Origin: Hsuehochloa calcarea
Taxonomy: Eukaryota > Streptophyta > Magnoliopsida > Poales > Poaceae
Direction: 5' to 3'
DNA: 64,000 nucleotides
Assembly (NCBI GenBank): GCA_036346395.1
Contig: JAYEVG010000036.1
Coordinates: 186,001 to 250,000, forward strand
Numbering within the stretch: position 1 is the first letter of the stretch; every line of letters begins with the position of its first letter. The notes below the pieces were generated by a model. The model ran no database searches and had not been told where the DNA came from. It was given only the letters and a program-made list of their open reading frames with translations. Shown here one piece after another: positions 45,334-56,238 of this stretch. A program made the position numbers and the translations under genes.

Positions 45334-47717
45334 ATGGCGCAGGCTCCAGTTGACGACGCGTACGAGCTGCTCGACCCACACTGGGATGTGGGACACCGTT
45401 GCCGGGCGTGGTCCGCCGCGCGGCCCTCGAGCACGGGTCCTGAAGCGCCCTGAGAGAGATGGCCCCTTGACGAGCAGACGCCCCGAGCCGGAGACCGGGC
45501 TCTCGCCCCGCCGGATGTTGGACCTCCCGCACGCGCCGCAGCTTTGACGCGCACTCACATGCTGCGCAAGGCGTGGACCGTTGGAGACCGGAGACTCACA
45601 CCTTCCACTTCCGATGGGGAGATGACCATTACTCGAGGACGTGTCTCGCCATGTGTCTACCTGCGTGGTCTTAGGTAGTGCCCTCCGAGGGCGAGACCGG
45701 AAGGTCCGCTTGGTCGGCAATTTGGTGACCGATGCTTCGCGAACGCGTCGGGTGTGCCACATTCCCGCTGCGGTGGTACATGATCTCGCCCGAGCATGCG
45801 ACTCGGGAGGAAGTGAGGACACATTTAGTCGCGCACTGTTGTTCTTGTTCGGATGGATCTGCTTCCTACCACGCAGGAGATTGCGTGTACCCGAGCTACA
45901 TCCATCCGCATCTCGCGGACGCTGGCCCGACGAGGTTCCACAAGATGCGATTGGGGCTCGCAGTTGCTTTGCGCCACCTACCGAGGGTTGTGTGATGCTT
46001 GTCGGCGCAAAGACGGTGAGAGCGATCCTCGCGGTGTGCTACGCCCTCCTACGCTTATGGTCGTGGAGCACTTTCCGGTCGGCCGACCGTACTTCCGCAC
46101 CGGCGTGCACCTTACCAGTGACCACCGAGCTTTACGGACGCCGCGAGGACGACCGTCGACGGCCTACGATGGGAACACGTTGGACACGTGCTACCCTAGG
46201 GTGGGCTAGGAGAGACCGAGGCGCGATACCCGAGTTCCATTACCTTTTCGAGACTCTCCACGAGGACGAGGTCATCCGTGGCCATGGACAAAGACGGTTC
46301 CTTCACGACACGGCCCGTTCGGATTATCGCCCCAAAGCAAACTGGACGAGGCACTCGGATGACGACCGCCACTTGGTCTTCGCACATGGTCGAGCAAGAC
46401 AACCCGCAGCGGGTCATGAGGCAATCGGCCTTTACCAGAGGTTCCACCGCCACGGGACGACCTCTCACAAAGAAAGGCTCACCGGTGATGTCATTATTTG
46501 GTGTTATTTTGAGAGCATTTTGAGTAAGATTTTCCGACATGTAAATTAAATTGCGAGCGAGCGAGAGAGGGCGAGGAGCGACGATCGAGGCGTATACAGC
46601 GTTTCTCGACGACGCTGTGGATTGACAGGTTACGACGGGACGTGGTGCCGAGTTTCGCGCCACGCCATCGAGACGACGCGGCGCATTTGCGGTGGTACGT
46701 TCCGCGCACTAGGTGCAGCTTATCGGGCGGCGCCGCGTAGCGTCGATGGACGCCATGCAGACGACGTCGATTAGCTGGTCCGGACCGTCATCGGGCGCCC
46801 GCCTCGACGAGACGGTAAAACATTCTTCGCATAAATTCGCTCAAGAACACTTTTCGCACTTACTATCGGTTTTCGTGCAAGACTACCGCTTGAGCGTGTC
46901 CGCAACCACTCATCGAAGCTATAGACCGTGGAAACAACAACACAATGGATCGTATCATAGCGCTGGCGCGCACGATGCGCGAGGATGTAATTTCGCGATT
47001 AGATCCATAACTTGTGGTCACCACAACGACGCTCACGTACATCATCGCAGACGTGGCGGGTACCTTCCACCACCTCCGCCTCCGCACCTCCGTCAAGACC
47101 GCCCCCGCACGCCCGTCGCACCGGAGTCGCCTGAGCTACGGCCGCCGCCCCGACCCGCCTCGAGCCACGGTATGTCATCCGTCAATCGGTTCTTGTCGTG
47201 AGTACCTTTCCATACACTCATTTGGACGATTCGACATTACCCTTTGTTCTTGCAGAAGCGATTGCGAGGGACAAAGACTCACGCAACCATCATCATCACG
47301 GAGGAGGCGCAGGATCGACTTCTTCGCAGGCGCTCAATCACACCTCCGGAGCGACCAGTGGTTTGGCGACACGCACGGAGGGTACACCGTGCAAAGACTA
47401 CGGCTCAGACCGCCAGAGGGTCCTCGCCAACACAATGCCTACTCGTGTACACGTGAAGGTACTAACACCAATTTTCCGCCTTACAAAAGCAATGACTAAC
47501 TCACTCAGACGCTTCCCGCAGAAGAGCACGATGGGTGGACGACATGCTCGGCCTCACCGACCGCCACGATGAGATCACCCCGCATTCGCCCCGCACAGGC
47601 CCCTACTACGGCCTTCGAGACGCACGCCACTCCCTGACAGTTCACATTCCCGAGGATCATCTACGTCGTCCGCAAGCGACACGACCTTGCGCCCTAACTA
47701 ATTTCATGGACGTGTAA
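45334..47717 (+). pseudogene. MULE B module 2: plant mobile domain (PMD) protein
   Basis: The start ATG at 45334 lies just after a CTGTTGGCAG acceptor-like site and gives MAQAPVDDAYELLDPHWDVG. The PMD core follows in changing frames: AWTVGDRRLTPSTSDGEMTI, then SPEHATREEVRTHLVA (about 45783-45830), LRHLPRVV near 45970 and VEHFPVGRPYF near 46060. The C-terminal part has a His/Pro-rich stretch (HHRRRGGYLPPPPPPHLRQD near 47045-47100). It ends ALTNFMDV, matching MULE A. Function in the element is unknown. The domain resembles that of MAIN/MAIL proteins. Confidence 0.7.
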
Positions 47718-47962
47718 AACTTGTTACATAATGCCATCATGCATCTCGCCTTTCGATTTATGTAATGTCCATGTGCGTACGCCTTCTCGATTTATGTACA
47801 CAACATGTTATCTCAAATATTTAATACTAACAACAATCAGAATTCCGATTTAAACTTACTAAACCTTAAAGACATAACGCAATGTCGCCCACGATACCTC
47901 CTCGGCCTGCTACTCGCGGACGCGAATTTTCTTCAACCAAATTACAATTTACCAACAAAGCT

Positions 47963-47970
47963 ATATATAT
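47963..47970 (+). promoter_or_regulatory. TATA box of MULE B module 3
   Basis: TATATATA, 66 bases upstream of the ATG at 48036. The context is conserved in MULE A. Confidence 0.7.
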
Positions 47971-48035
47971 GCATCATTTGGCTTCCATTCCACTCACTCT
48001 CTTCGCCTCTTCTCCTTCCTTCCGGCCTTAAACGG

Positions 48036-48539
48036 ATGTCTACGGCCTCATCAAACTTTCGAGTGAACAGCAATTAGAAGCACTAAGACAAAGACTTGGA
48101 TTGCCCTCGTTGGTGGATCCGGTGAATGTGTTCACCTCCCATACGCCAACGAATCCATCCCGAGTGTTCATGAAGTGTTCGAATCTTACGGAACTTATGT
48201 CCGATCATCCCCATTGAACTTCTTTCCAAACATCATATTTTTCACTTGTATTCCCAATTATTTTTATAGAACACAACATGTCGGTTCTGGTGTAATGATG
48301 AAGTCATGCGCTGAGGTTCGAGGCATTGCAATGCAAATTGCACTTTGCAAGAGGACACACGCGTCGTGTGTCTGCATTTCATCAAGTGCCTCGACCATCG
48401 GATGAACCGACGGAAAATAAAGATAGTGTTCTTAAATTTGGATGAAAGGATGGGAAGGGTTGAGAAATCGCTACGTAAATTAGTTAACATGGCCACTTTG
48501 GTAATTTTTCTTCTATTATTTCTTGTTCTTGCTAAGTAG
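48036..48539 (+). pseudogene. MULE B module 3: GRF zinc-finger protein with tail anchor
   Basis: MSTASSNFRVN at 48036, then LEALRQ, DPVNVFTSHTPTNPSRVFMKC, an apparent intron, and CRFWCNDEVM, the typical end of a GRF finger. The first CX2C pair, intact in MULE A, is spoilt here by a short change near 48110. The C-terminus is LDERMGRVEKSLRKLVNMAT with the hydrophobic LVIFLLLFLVLAK. The tail is almost identical in the two copies. Confidence 0.65.
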
Positions 48540-48969
48540 AAGTTCGCTTTAATAAGATTGTAATATCCGTCTTTATCTATGCATCCCGCACTACGTGATG
48601 TATGCCTTTGCGGCGTTGTGGTAGTAGTTTGTATCATGTATGCGTCTATCTAATTCCGCTGTGAACACTTTATGTGTGAATTAATCAAACAAGTAATTTC
48701 TAAATCGCATGAAGTACCGCTATCTAATTTGCGAACTTCCGATTATCGCGTGCAGAGTACCGCTCCCAACAAGGCGGTAAGAACCACGCTTGTAGAAAAT
48801 CAGCTAAGTCCCAAAAGAGTGCTCTTTGCAAAAAAAAAATGTTCCGCAGGATTTTCGGAAGTTCTGACGAGAGGTAGTTCCGCACTTATATCGTCGGAAC
48901 TACCGATCATCCTAACAAAGCAGCAGATGGCTTTCAAAACAACTTCAATTGCAAAATAAATTTACGAAC

Positions 48970-49345
48970 TTACGTGACAACACATCGCTCGCAAATTTTT
49001 CGACCGAAATGACAAGACTGCAGAGTAAGACGTGATAACTCATCGCCGCCAAATTTTTAGACCGAAATGACAAGACTGCAGAGTAAGACGTGACAACTCA
49101 CTGCCTCGCCACTTTTCGATCAAATGACAAGACTGGAGAGTAAGACGTGACAACTCACTGCCTCGCCAGCTTTTCGGACCGAAATGACAGAACTCTGCAG
49201 AGTAAGACGTGACAACTCAATGCCTCGCCACTTTTCGCATCAAATAACAAAGACTCGGAGAGTAAGACGTGACAACTCACTGCCTCGCCAGCTTTTTAGA
49301 CCGAAATGACAACACTCTGCAGAGCAAGACGTGACAACTCACTGC
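48970..49345. repeat. Minisatellite in MULE B, 57-62 bp period
   Basis: Six tandem units with GACGTGACAACTCACTGCCT, CGCCA, TTTT, CGAAATGACAA and CTCTGCAGAGTAA. It is inverse in orientation to the array at 30160-30470 and clearly homologous. It lies between modules 3 and 4 in both elements. Confidence 0.9.
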
Positions 49346-49474
49346 AACAACCAGGACAACACTCTGCCTCCAGAGCTTTTCCTACCAAAAATACAGCACT
49401 TAAAAAAGGGCTATGACTACTCTCGCAGAAAGATTAGACAACACTCGCCAACCACGCCATGCCAACCCTCCGCT

Positions 49475-49480
49475 TATAAA
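49475..49480 (+). promoter_or_regulatory. TATA box of MULE B module 4
   Basis: CGCTTATAAAAGGAGGTGCAAG, 80 bases upstream of the ATG at 49560. Identical context in MULE A. Confidence 0.75.
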
Positions 49481-49559
49481 AGGAGGTGCAAGTCATCTAC
49501 GAGAGAAAACCACACAACCAAACCAAACACTACACCAGAGCTTGCTTCACCACGCTGGG

Positions 49560-50305
49560 ATGGACAACCTCAAGAAGCAATGGGACGAGATCCGTGATCT
49601 AGCAAGGGCTTCAACGGCACGGGCCGAACAAGCTAGGGCTGCTGAGGCCCGGGTCCGGCAAGAGCAGCTTGCCAGGATGGCAGCTCTCCGCAATGAAACC
49701 ACGCGTACCAGCAACCCCTGTCAGAACGTTCCAAACGAGCCTTCGCCGCAACACCCACCAGAGGGGAGACGCCGCCATCCGCTGGTGCAGGACACATGCA
49801 AGTTCTTCAAATCCAAGCACCACTCGGCCTCGGCATGCGCATCGGGATGTCCTAACTACTCCTCTGACTATCCCGACCGCCGTTGGGATACGAGCAGCTA
49901 TCGGCAGCCGGTAAGGAGTACTAACAGTAATATATCGTACCAATTCTATTTCAGAGTATGCACTAACAATCTCTCCCGTCTACCCACAGTCCCCGGAGCC
50001 GCTATGTAGCTTCCGCAAGTGGATCGACCTAGAGATCCACCCACACGACCAGTGGCAGCTCGACTTCGAGGAGTGGAATGCAGAAAGGGACGCGAGATCC
50101 GGAGGAGGATCGCTTGATCAAGAGCACAACGAGCGATCCGGCGGAGACTCGGGCCCATCTCGAGGCGTGCAGGCGCAGGGAGCGCGAGGCACGCGAGAGG
50201 GAGCGCGAGAAAAAGCGGGAAATGGCGGCCGAGGCCAGAGCGGCAGGCGAGGACTACAATGCCGAGCTCGCAAGAAAGGGCAAATGGCCCCGGTCCACAC
50301 AGTAG
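49560..50305 (+). pseudogene. MULE B module 4: coiled-coil protein with GRF-like finger
   Basis: Exon 1 (49560-49910) encodes MDNLKKQWDEIRDLARAST, an Ala/Arg/Glu helix (ARAEQARAAEARVRQEQLAR), PNEPSPQHPPE and a segment with spaced Cys residues (ACASGCPNYSSDYPDRRW). The donor GTAAGG at 49911 and acceptor CAG before 49990 join in phase to exon 2, SPEPLCSFRKWIDLEI then DFEEWNAERDA. A frameshift near 50085 is followed by REREAREREREKKREMAAEA, and the frame ends KWPRSTQ. The C...W...C...FRKWID pattern resembles a GRF finger but is not a sure match. The long Arg/Glu helix could mediate oligomerisation. Function unknown. Confidence 0.6.
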
Positions 50306-51179
50306 GTCGGGCTAGTCCGTAGTACTCCACCTCCTATTCGCCATGTTTTAACTATCCCCAAAGGCATGCGACTTACATGGTTCGGAAGCTCGTGTCGCGA
50401 GTTACCGTAGTAGTAGCGTCCATGGTAAAGTAATTAGCCGAACCATCATGCCATGTGACCACATGTAACGTGCTTCTGTCCGCACGGGGGCTGCAATGTA
50501 GTTCTGGTGATGTGCCTCCGCTGAGCCATCAAAATATAGCCATTCACATCGGTCTCGATTCTGCTATGTTTTAGGGTTTCTCCGTAATCGCAACGTTCTA
50601 AGCCCTTTCAGTTAAATTAATTTCCGTACTCTGCTTTTCCGTACTCTACTTTCACAGAAGAAATGTGATGGAGAACCATACTTCCCACATTTCAAGTCAC
50701 ATGAATTCATGAAACCCTAATTTCCGAAACGTCTCGTCCTAATTTTCGAGACCTAAAACCCTCAATTTGTCGAGACAATTTCAGAGCATATAAAATTTTG
50801 TAAAATTTTACACAATCAAGTCCACTGTGTAGGGAGTATAGAAAAAATAATTCATAATGTTTCGACCTCATTTGCTATATTATAAAATTCCTACAAACAT
50901 GAAACTTTAAAGAATTTTGCAGAAAAAAAAGAATACATAAAATTTCAAAAAAATTACACAAGTATAAAAACTATGCCAGGAGGCTCCACAAAAAATTTCA
51001 TAATTGTTTGAGTTCATTTTGCATATTTTAAAAATCGTCCAACAAATATTATTAATTACTTTTTTTAAAAAAAACAATAAAAAAACACGTGGGCAAAGAC
51101 CTTGGTGCCGCCTGCCCACTATAAGTAAAGACTGGCAAAGACTAAGGTGTCGCTGTCTCCCAAGCGGCATCTGCTTCTT

Positions 51180-51263
51180 TGGGGCTATTTTTGGAATTTT
51201 TCAATTTACGGGGCTATTTTTGGAATTTTTATTGCGCAATGAGGCTAATTTAGTCTAGAATTC
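51180..51263. repeat. MULE B right terminal inverted repeat
   Basis: GGGGCTATTTTTGGAATTTTT is present twice, then ATTGCGCAAT and GCTAATTTAGTCTAGAATTC. Confidence 0.9.
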
Positions 51264-53984
51264 CCTGTGGTGTGCCGTGTCAGTTCCGCTACAGTACTAA
51301 TGTGCGATCCTGCAGTATACTACGCACATTGTACTGTAGTACAATTGTAATATGATGTATTTTGGTATGAGCTAGATCTTTTGTCGGACCCGGATTTTCT
51401 AATCCAGAATCCTCTGTGAAATCACCGCGCTACTCCCTGGATCAGTAGGTAGCGCTCACAGTACACATTGCTGATTCATTTCATACATCGCAGACCAAAC
51501 CAGTCTTAATATTACAACCTCAGAGTTAAATAGACCACGTCGGGTCGAGTTTACAAAAGAGGGCCGATCAGGCCAAATAAGTTCATTACATAACATAGAG
51601 AAACAAGCGCGGAAGCCAAATGGGCAACACGACTCCCCGCAGGCAAGCGACTGCGGCACCTTATGTACCACCGATATTATCCAAGGACTTGGGGAATATT
51701 GGCTATACACATGTGCCAGCGGAGCCATCTAGACTGTGGCGAGCCTTAGCCTACGCAACTAACTACTCCTCGTCCTGGTCTTGACCATCGAGTCCTTACT
51801 TCTCGTAGTAGGCGTAGTCGTCCTGCTCAGAGGCTTCTGGGGTTTGGGGAAAGAGCGAGAGTGAGCACAACAACCGTGCTCGCGAGCCAACACAACACAT
51901 GCAATAATATACATGCAAGGCTAAACAAGGATGGCTCGGGTTCTTTTATTTGCGCACAGCAGTATTTGTAAATATCATAATTACAAATTCCTATAACTTA
52001 GCATGTTAAACAAATTGCATTTTATTAGGAAAGATAATTACAATATTAAATAACAGTAGAGATTCCCTCCATCGGAGACTCTACAAATGCTTACTTTAAT
52101 TGGAGCTATCTCCAAACATTAACCACACTGGATACGACAATCCAGGGAAAATACCAAACCTCAGGCTAGATGAGCCGACCTAGTTTTTCATTCCACCCAC
52201 CAAGATTTTTTGAAATAGAACTACCTCAAGTTAAGTTCCCATGTCCGCCTTTGACCGTAGCGCGGTGCTTAAAACAGCTTTTGACTCGCAGAGTTGGTAC
52301 ATCAGACCCACAAGAGACAATCATACTCGTACCCCACATGATTCCGTAGTCATGTAGTTGAGCGATCGTCACAGTAACTTTTCGAACTATCTTGCCCCTT
52401 CCGTCATCTCACCCATATGGGGTTACGCCCATACGTTGTGCGGGATGTTCACCTCAGCGACTGGAGTAGTTGAACGTGGAGTCAACCTACCCCTCAGCGA
52501 CAGGCAAACTTCACCTTTCCTCGGTGTCCCTTTCAAGCCGTAACGCATCCTGCCACTTGCACATTCCCTCTCTCCCACCATGCGAGACGACATTCAGAGT
52601 TTGATAATTTTACTAAGCCAAGTTGCACTTTGCAAACTTGTGGTTGTACTTGTTTTACACGGGAGGTCATGACAATATTAAGTCCTTAATCCATCCGGGC
52701 GATTCATACCACATACCAACCACTCTCGTGCACGACAGCACTCACCACTCTTACCATCCGCCCAGATGTGGTATTAGCAAGTTTCAGGGTTTTGGAGAAG
52801 TGTAAAACAAATTAACTTAACAACTTCAGTCATCTACCCCAATGACTGCCCAAAATAATCTTTATGCTTAAATGATGATGATTGAGGTGATTAGCACCCT
52901 GATACTCAAGTAAGGTTAGCATGGTATTTGAGTACAGACTATAACTAGTAAGTTACCATATAATTACTAGGGTGACAAGGATCAGGGAATTCAATTATCA
53001 AGGACAAGGTATAATAATTACTTAACAATCAAGCTGGCATTTAGCTACCTTAGCACCATTTAACATACATTTGCGTAAAAATTAAAGCATGCAATTTTCT
53101 ATTTTAAAAGAACATAATTTGCGTAAAATGTAGGTTCAACATGATCAAAGTGTTGACTCGCCTAGGTCAAAGGTTAAAGAATCTAGGTATCCTTGAGCGT
53201 AATCGAAGTTGGGGTCACCGACTTCTTCGTACTCTACTCGGACGATCGCACCGGAAATAAAAGACAAGCAACAAGGCAAATAAATACAGCATCCATAGTA
53301 AATGAATTCAAACATAAATCAAACCAGTACCATAATATAGGTTTTGAAATTACAAATTTTTGGGCTCAAGTTTCATATTGTTCGGAGTTATAATGAAAAA
53401 GATATGAATTTTTGAAACTTTAAAACGATTTTCAATTAAACCGAAAATCGGAAAATCCAGAAAAATTCCCGCGCCGACACGTGGCCTCCGGTCCACAAAG
53501 ACAAAGGCGTGGACCGGGTCCACGACGGCACGCGGATCAAGGTCGCATTGGCAAGTGGGCCCATTTGCGGCCGCGCGTGACGCTGCGGGGGGGCCCGCCG
53601 CGTCGCTCGCGGGGATAAGTCGGGTGACGCGCTCGGAGAACGCGTCGCCTCGTCTCTCTCTGCAGGCGGGAGAAACGGAGAGGAGAGAGAAAGAGAGAGG
53701 GGGGAGGCGGCGGCGGGAGCGCACGACGGCGGTGGCGGCAGGAGAGAGAGGGAGAGGAGAGGAGATGGCGGTCGAGCGGGCCGAGGTCGGGACTGAGGAC
53801 CGTAAAGGCGACTAGGGGGGTGAATAGGCGCTTTCTCGAATTCTTCGCCTTAATCAAATTCAACACGAACTTTACTCCTTTAGCTACGAAAGCTAAGAAG
53901 ATCAGTAAGCGCACAGAGAAAGCCTTGTGCTGAATTCGATAACCCCCTCAACCACAAGACACAAATGTGGAGAATTGATCTCAC

Positions 53985-54120
53985 TGGCCGGTCTGCACCG
54001 ACGGTCCGATCGGCTACCAAAGGGCGATCCGACCGATGAATCGGTTCGACCGGCCGTTAACCAAGCGGTTCGAATGTTGGCGATCCGACCGCCAGATAAA
54101 AATTGGTCCGACCGATTTAG
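53985..54120. repeat. GGTCCGACCG-type motif cluster, left
   Basis: Eight or so variants of (C)GGTC(C/G)GACCG, CGATCCGACCG and GGTTCGACCGG within 135 bases. Confidence 0.75.
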
Positions 54121-55219
54121 TCCAGAACCGAAATGCCAAGCCCAAATCCAAAACGAAATTTGGTCCAACTTTTGATTCAACCAATGAAACTTGACCAAAT
54201 TTGGAGCACACCTCCCTAAGGATATTAGAGACCTATTTCTAGCGACAATCCTCCAGATCCACTTCGTAGAATTGATCTCTCAAGGTTTTACCAAAGAAGT
54301 GCACAAACCCTAGAAATATGAAAATCTTGATTCAAGACTTGCTTGTGGGGGTTGATGGTCTAGATGATTCTAGGAGTATTCCCACATGTCAAAGCAAGAT
54401 AAAATCGGTCAAGAGACCAAGCATAAACACTTGAATCAAGGAAGCACCAAATTCATCAAAAGAGAGAAGAACACAAAGGAGACAATTGATCTCTCAAGCA
54501 AGCATCACAAGATTGATTGATCTCACAAGATGCTTACAAAGCCACTCCCTCAAGGAGGACAAGAGCTCAATCAAAGAGCACACATACAATCTCTCCAAGC
54601 CTCTCCTCTCCTCTCAAACCCTAACCCTAACAAGGGGCTTTCCAAATGAGGGCTCAAAGTGCTTGGAGGGTTTTTCTTCTCCCCCCTTTCTATTTATAGG
54701 AGAGGCCTAGGGTTTCCACTAATGGGCTCCCATGAAGGCCCACACACACATGGGACCCACTCACACATCTGTTGAAGCAATCGCCTACTTCACCACGTGT
54801 AGGTTGATCAGCGGCTCTCATCACGTTGACAAGTCTCTCCCGTCCGAATCCCATCGGAACCTCCCAGGGACTTCCACCGACTTCCGCACCGCCTGATCCA
54901 ACCAGCTGCACCGAACTACCAGTTCGATCCATCTTGCCAATTCTGCACCCTGCTTGAGTCACACGACCTCACCCGAGCATCCATGATCGTTTCGGACCTC
55001 CGCCTCCAAGCGTAGTCCCGATCCACCTCACCGCTGACGCCGTTGACTCGCAAGCCACCGCATAAAGAATAGACAAATAAATCGTCTCCGGGAACAAGTT
55101 CTTCACAACTTGACCCACGTTAGTTTCACAATGCAATATGCAACAATAAAGCATTGAAGTTCACACAATAAACACAATCCTAACACATCAATGCCACAAT
55201 GGCTAACCTTCAAGTGATC

Positions 55220-55545
55220 GGCGGTCTGACCGCCCCACACAGCCGGTCCGACCGATTTCAGGCCGGTCGGACCGATTCCATAACGGCGGTCGGACCGCCC
55301 GAAAAGACTTAGCCAAAATTTCAGCTCGAAAATCCGAAACCTTCTGGAATTTTCAACTGGGAACTCCAAAAATTATGCGACCACATCCAGGAGACTCCCC
55401 TCACTTGCCTACACAACCTATTTTTGGCTCAACTCCAAAAACCACTTTGAGGCAAGACCGGTCGGACCGGCAACCACCGTCGGTCGGACCTCTCCACGGG
55501 CGGTCTGACCGCCCAAGCCACCGGTCAGACCGCCTGTGGTCTGAC
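55220..55545. repeat. GGTCCGACCG-type motif cluster, right
   Basis: About twelve near-palindromic copies such as CGGTCGGACCG, CGGTCTGACCG and CGGTCGGACCGGC. It is in the same element as the left cluster. Confidence 0.8.
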
Positions 55546-56238
55546 AGACTAAAGCAAAACCGAAAACGCGAGATTTTGAAAACCAACAAAGCCATTGCCA
55601 ATTGACTCGTCATTCTAAGATCGTGCACATATCCTCACGATATCCACAGGGACGAGACCGGCGGAGGCGGCCGTGAAGGTGGCGGCGACCGGGGACGAAG
55701 ATGGAGGCGGTGGCGGAGAGGAAATGACGGCCGAAGCTCGGTAGGAGGAGGCGAAGGGGTGGGGAAGATGAAGAGGCGGGGCGGCTTAAATAGAGGCGGG
55801 GAGAGAAGCGCGGAGGAGGTGGCCTCGGGGAGAAGAGCCGGATGGCGTAGCTACAGGGGATGGGCGCGGCAGGGCATTGGCGGGCGGGCGGAGAAGCCGA
55901 GGCGCGAGAGAGGAGGGCGCACGCGCGAGGAGGAGGCGCGGCTGCCGCGAGCAAAGGCAAGCCGGAGCGCGGTCGCGCCGGAGAGAGGAGGGCGCGGGTC
56001 ACGCGGCAGAGCGGTCGAGGGCGGCCGAGGCACGGGGCGGCAACTAAGCGCGGGCGACGAGGTCGAGGCGGAGCACTGCGGGAGGTTGCGCGGCGGGGAG
56101 TGGCCGGGCCGGAGGAAGACCGGCCGAACGGGCCAAGCCCAAGGTAAGAACCCTAGCACCTAAATTGATTTTTTTTTGGAAAGTTTTGAAATTGAAACGG
56201 TTGCTCTTGATTTCTTAGAAAATGGATGTTACATCTTT

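Larger units (their letters stand above)
41177..51263 (+). mobile_element. MULE B: second copy of the four-gene Mutator-like element
   Basis: The left end reads GAAATGTGGACTAAATTAGC and the reversed right end GAATTCTAGACTAAATTAGC. Both continue into ATTGCGCAATAAAAATTCCAAAAATAGCCCC. The 9 bp flanks CCCATGGTG (41168-41176) and CCTGTGGTG (51264-51272) match at seven of nine positions, the two differences being transitions, so this looks like a decayed target duplication. Modules run left to right: transposase, PMD protein, GRF protein, minisatellite, fourth protein. It is 10,087 bp and oriented opposite to MULE A. Confidence 0.9.
53794..55648. mobile_element. Nested solo LTR or small LTR-type element, 1855 bp
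   Basis: TGAGGACCGT at the left and ATCCACA at the right give TG...CA ends, and GGGAC is duplicated at 53789-53793 and 55649-55653. Removing it restores a continuous purine-rich stretch of the outer LTR. No LTR pair, primer site or coding sequence is visible inside, so a solo LTR is most likely. The left end contains the GGGGGGTGAATAGGCG motif common in grass repeats. Confidence 0.8.
51382..56233 (-). mobile_element. Gypsy-type solo LTR, about 3.0 kb, containing a nested element
   Basis: On the minus strand it begins TGTAACATCCATTTTC at 56233, the usual start of many grass Ty3/gypsy LTRs, and ends GGGTCCGACA at 51382. TCTTT flanks it on both sides (51377-51381 and 56234-56238), a 5 bp target duplication. 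There is no internal coding region, so it is read as a solo LTR left by recombination. Net length without the nested insert is close to 2990 bases. The GC-rich part next to the insert yields long spurious open frames. Confidence 0.8.

Noticed and set aside
46560..47000. Separate gene between the PMD core and its C-terminus in MULE B
   Set aside because: The matching part in MULE A (32458-32901) lies inside the same gene order, so it is treated as the middle of the PMD protein.
48970..49345. Regular 57-62 bp repeats as a possible CRISPR array
   Set aside because: The whole unit is repeated without unique spacers, and it lies in a plant MULE; it is a minisatellite.
55759..56163. Arg/Gly-rich open frame of 134 codons
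   Set aside because: It lies within the GC-rich part of a solo LTR, has open frames on both strands and shows no family motifs.
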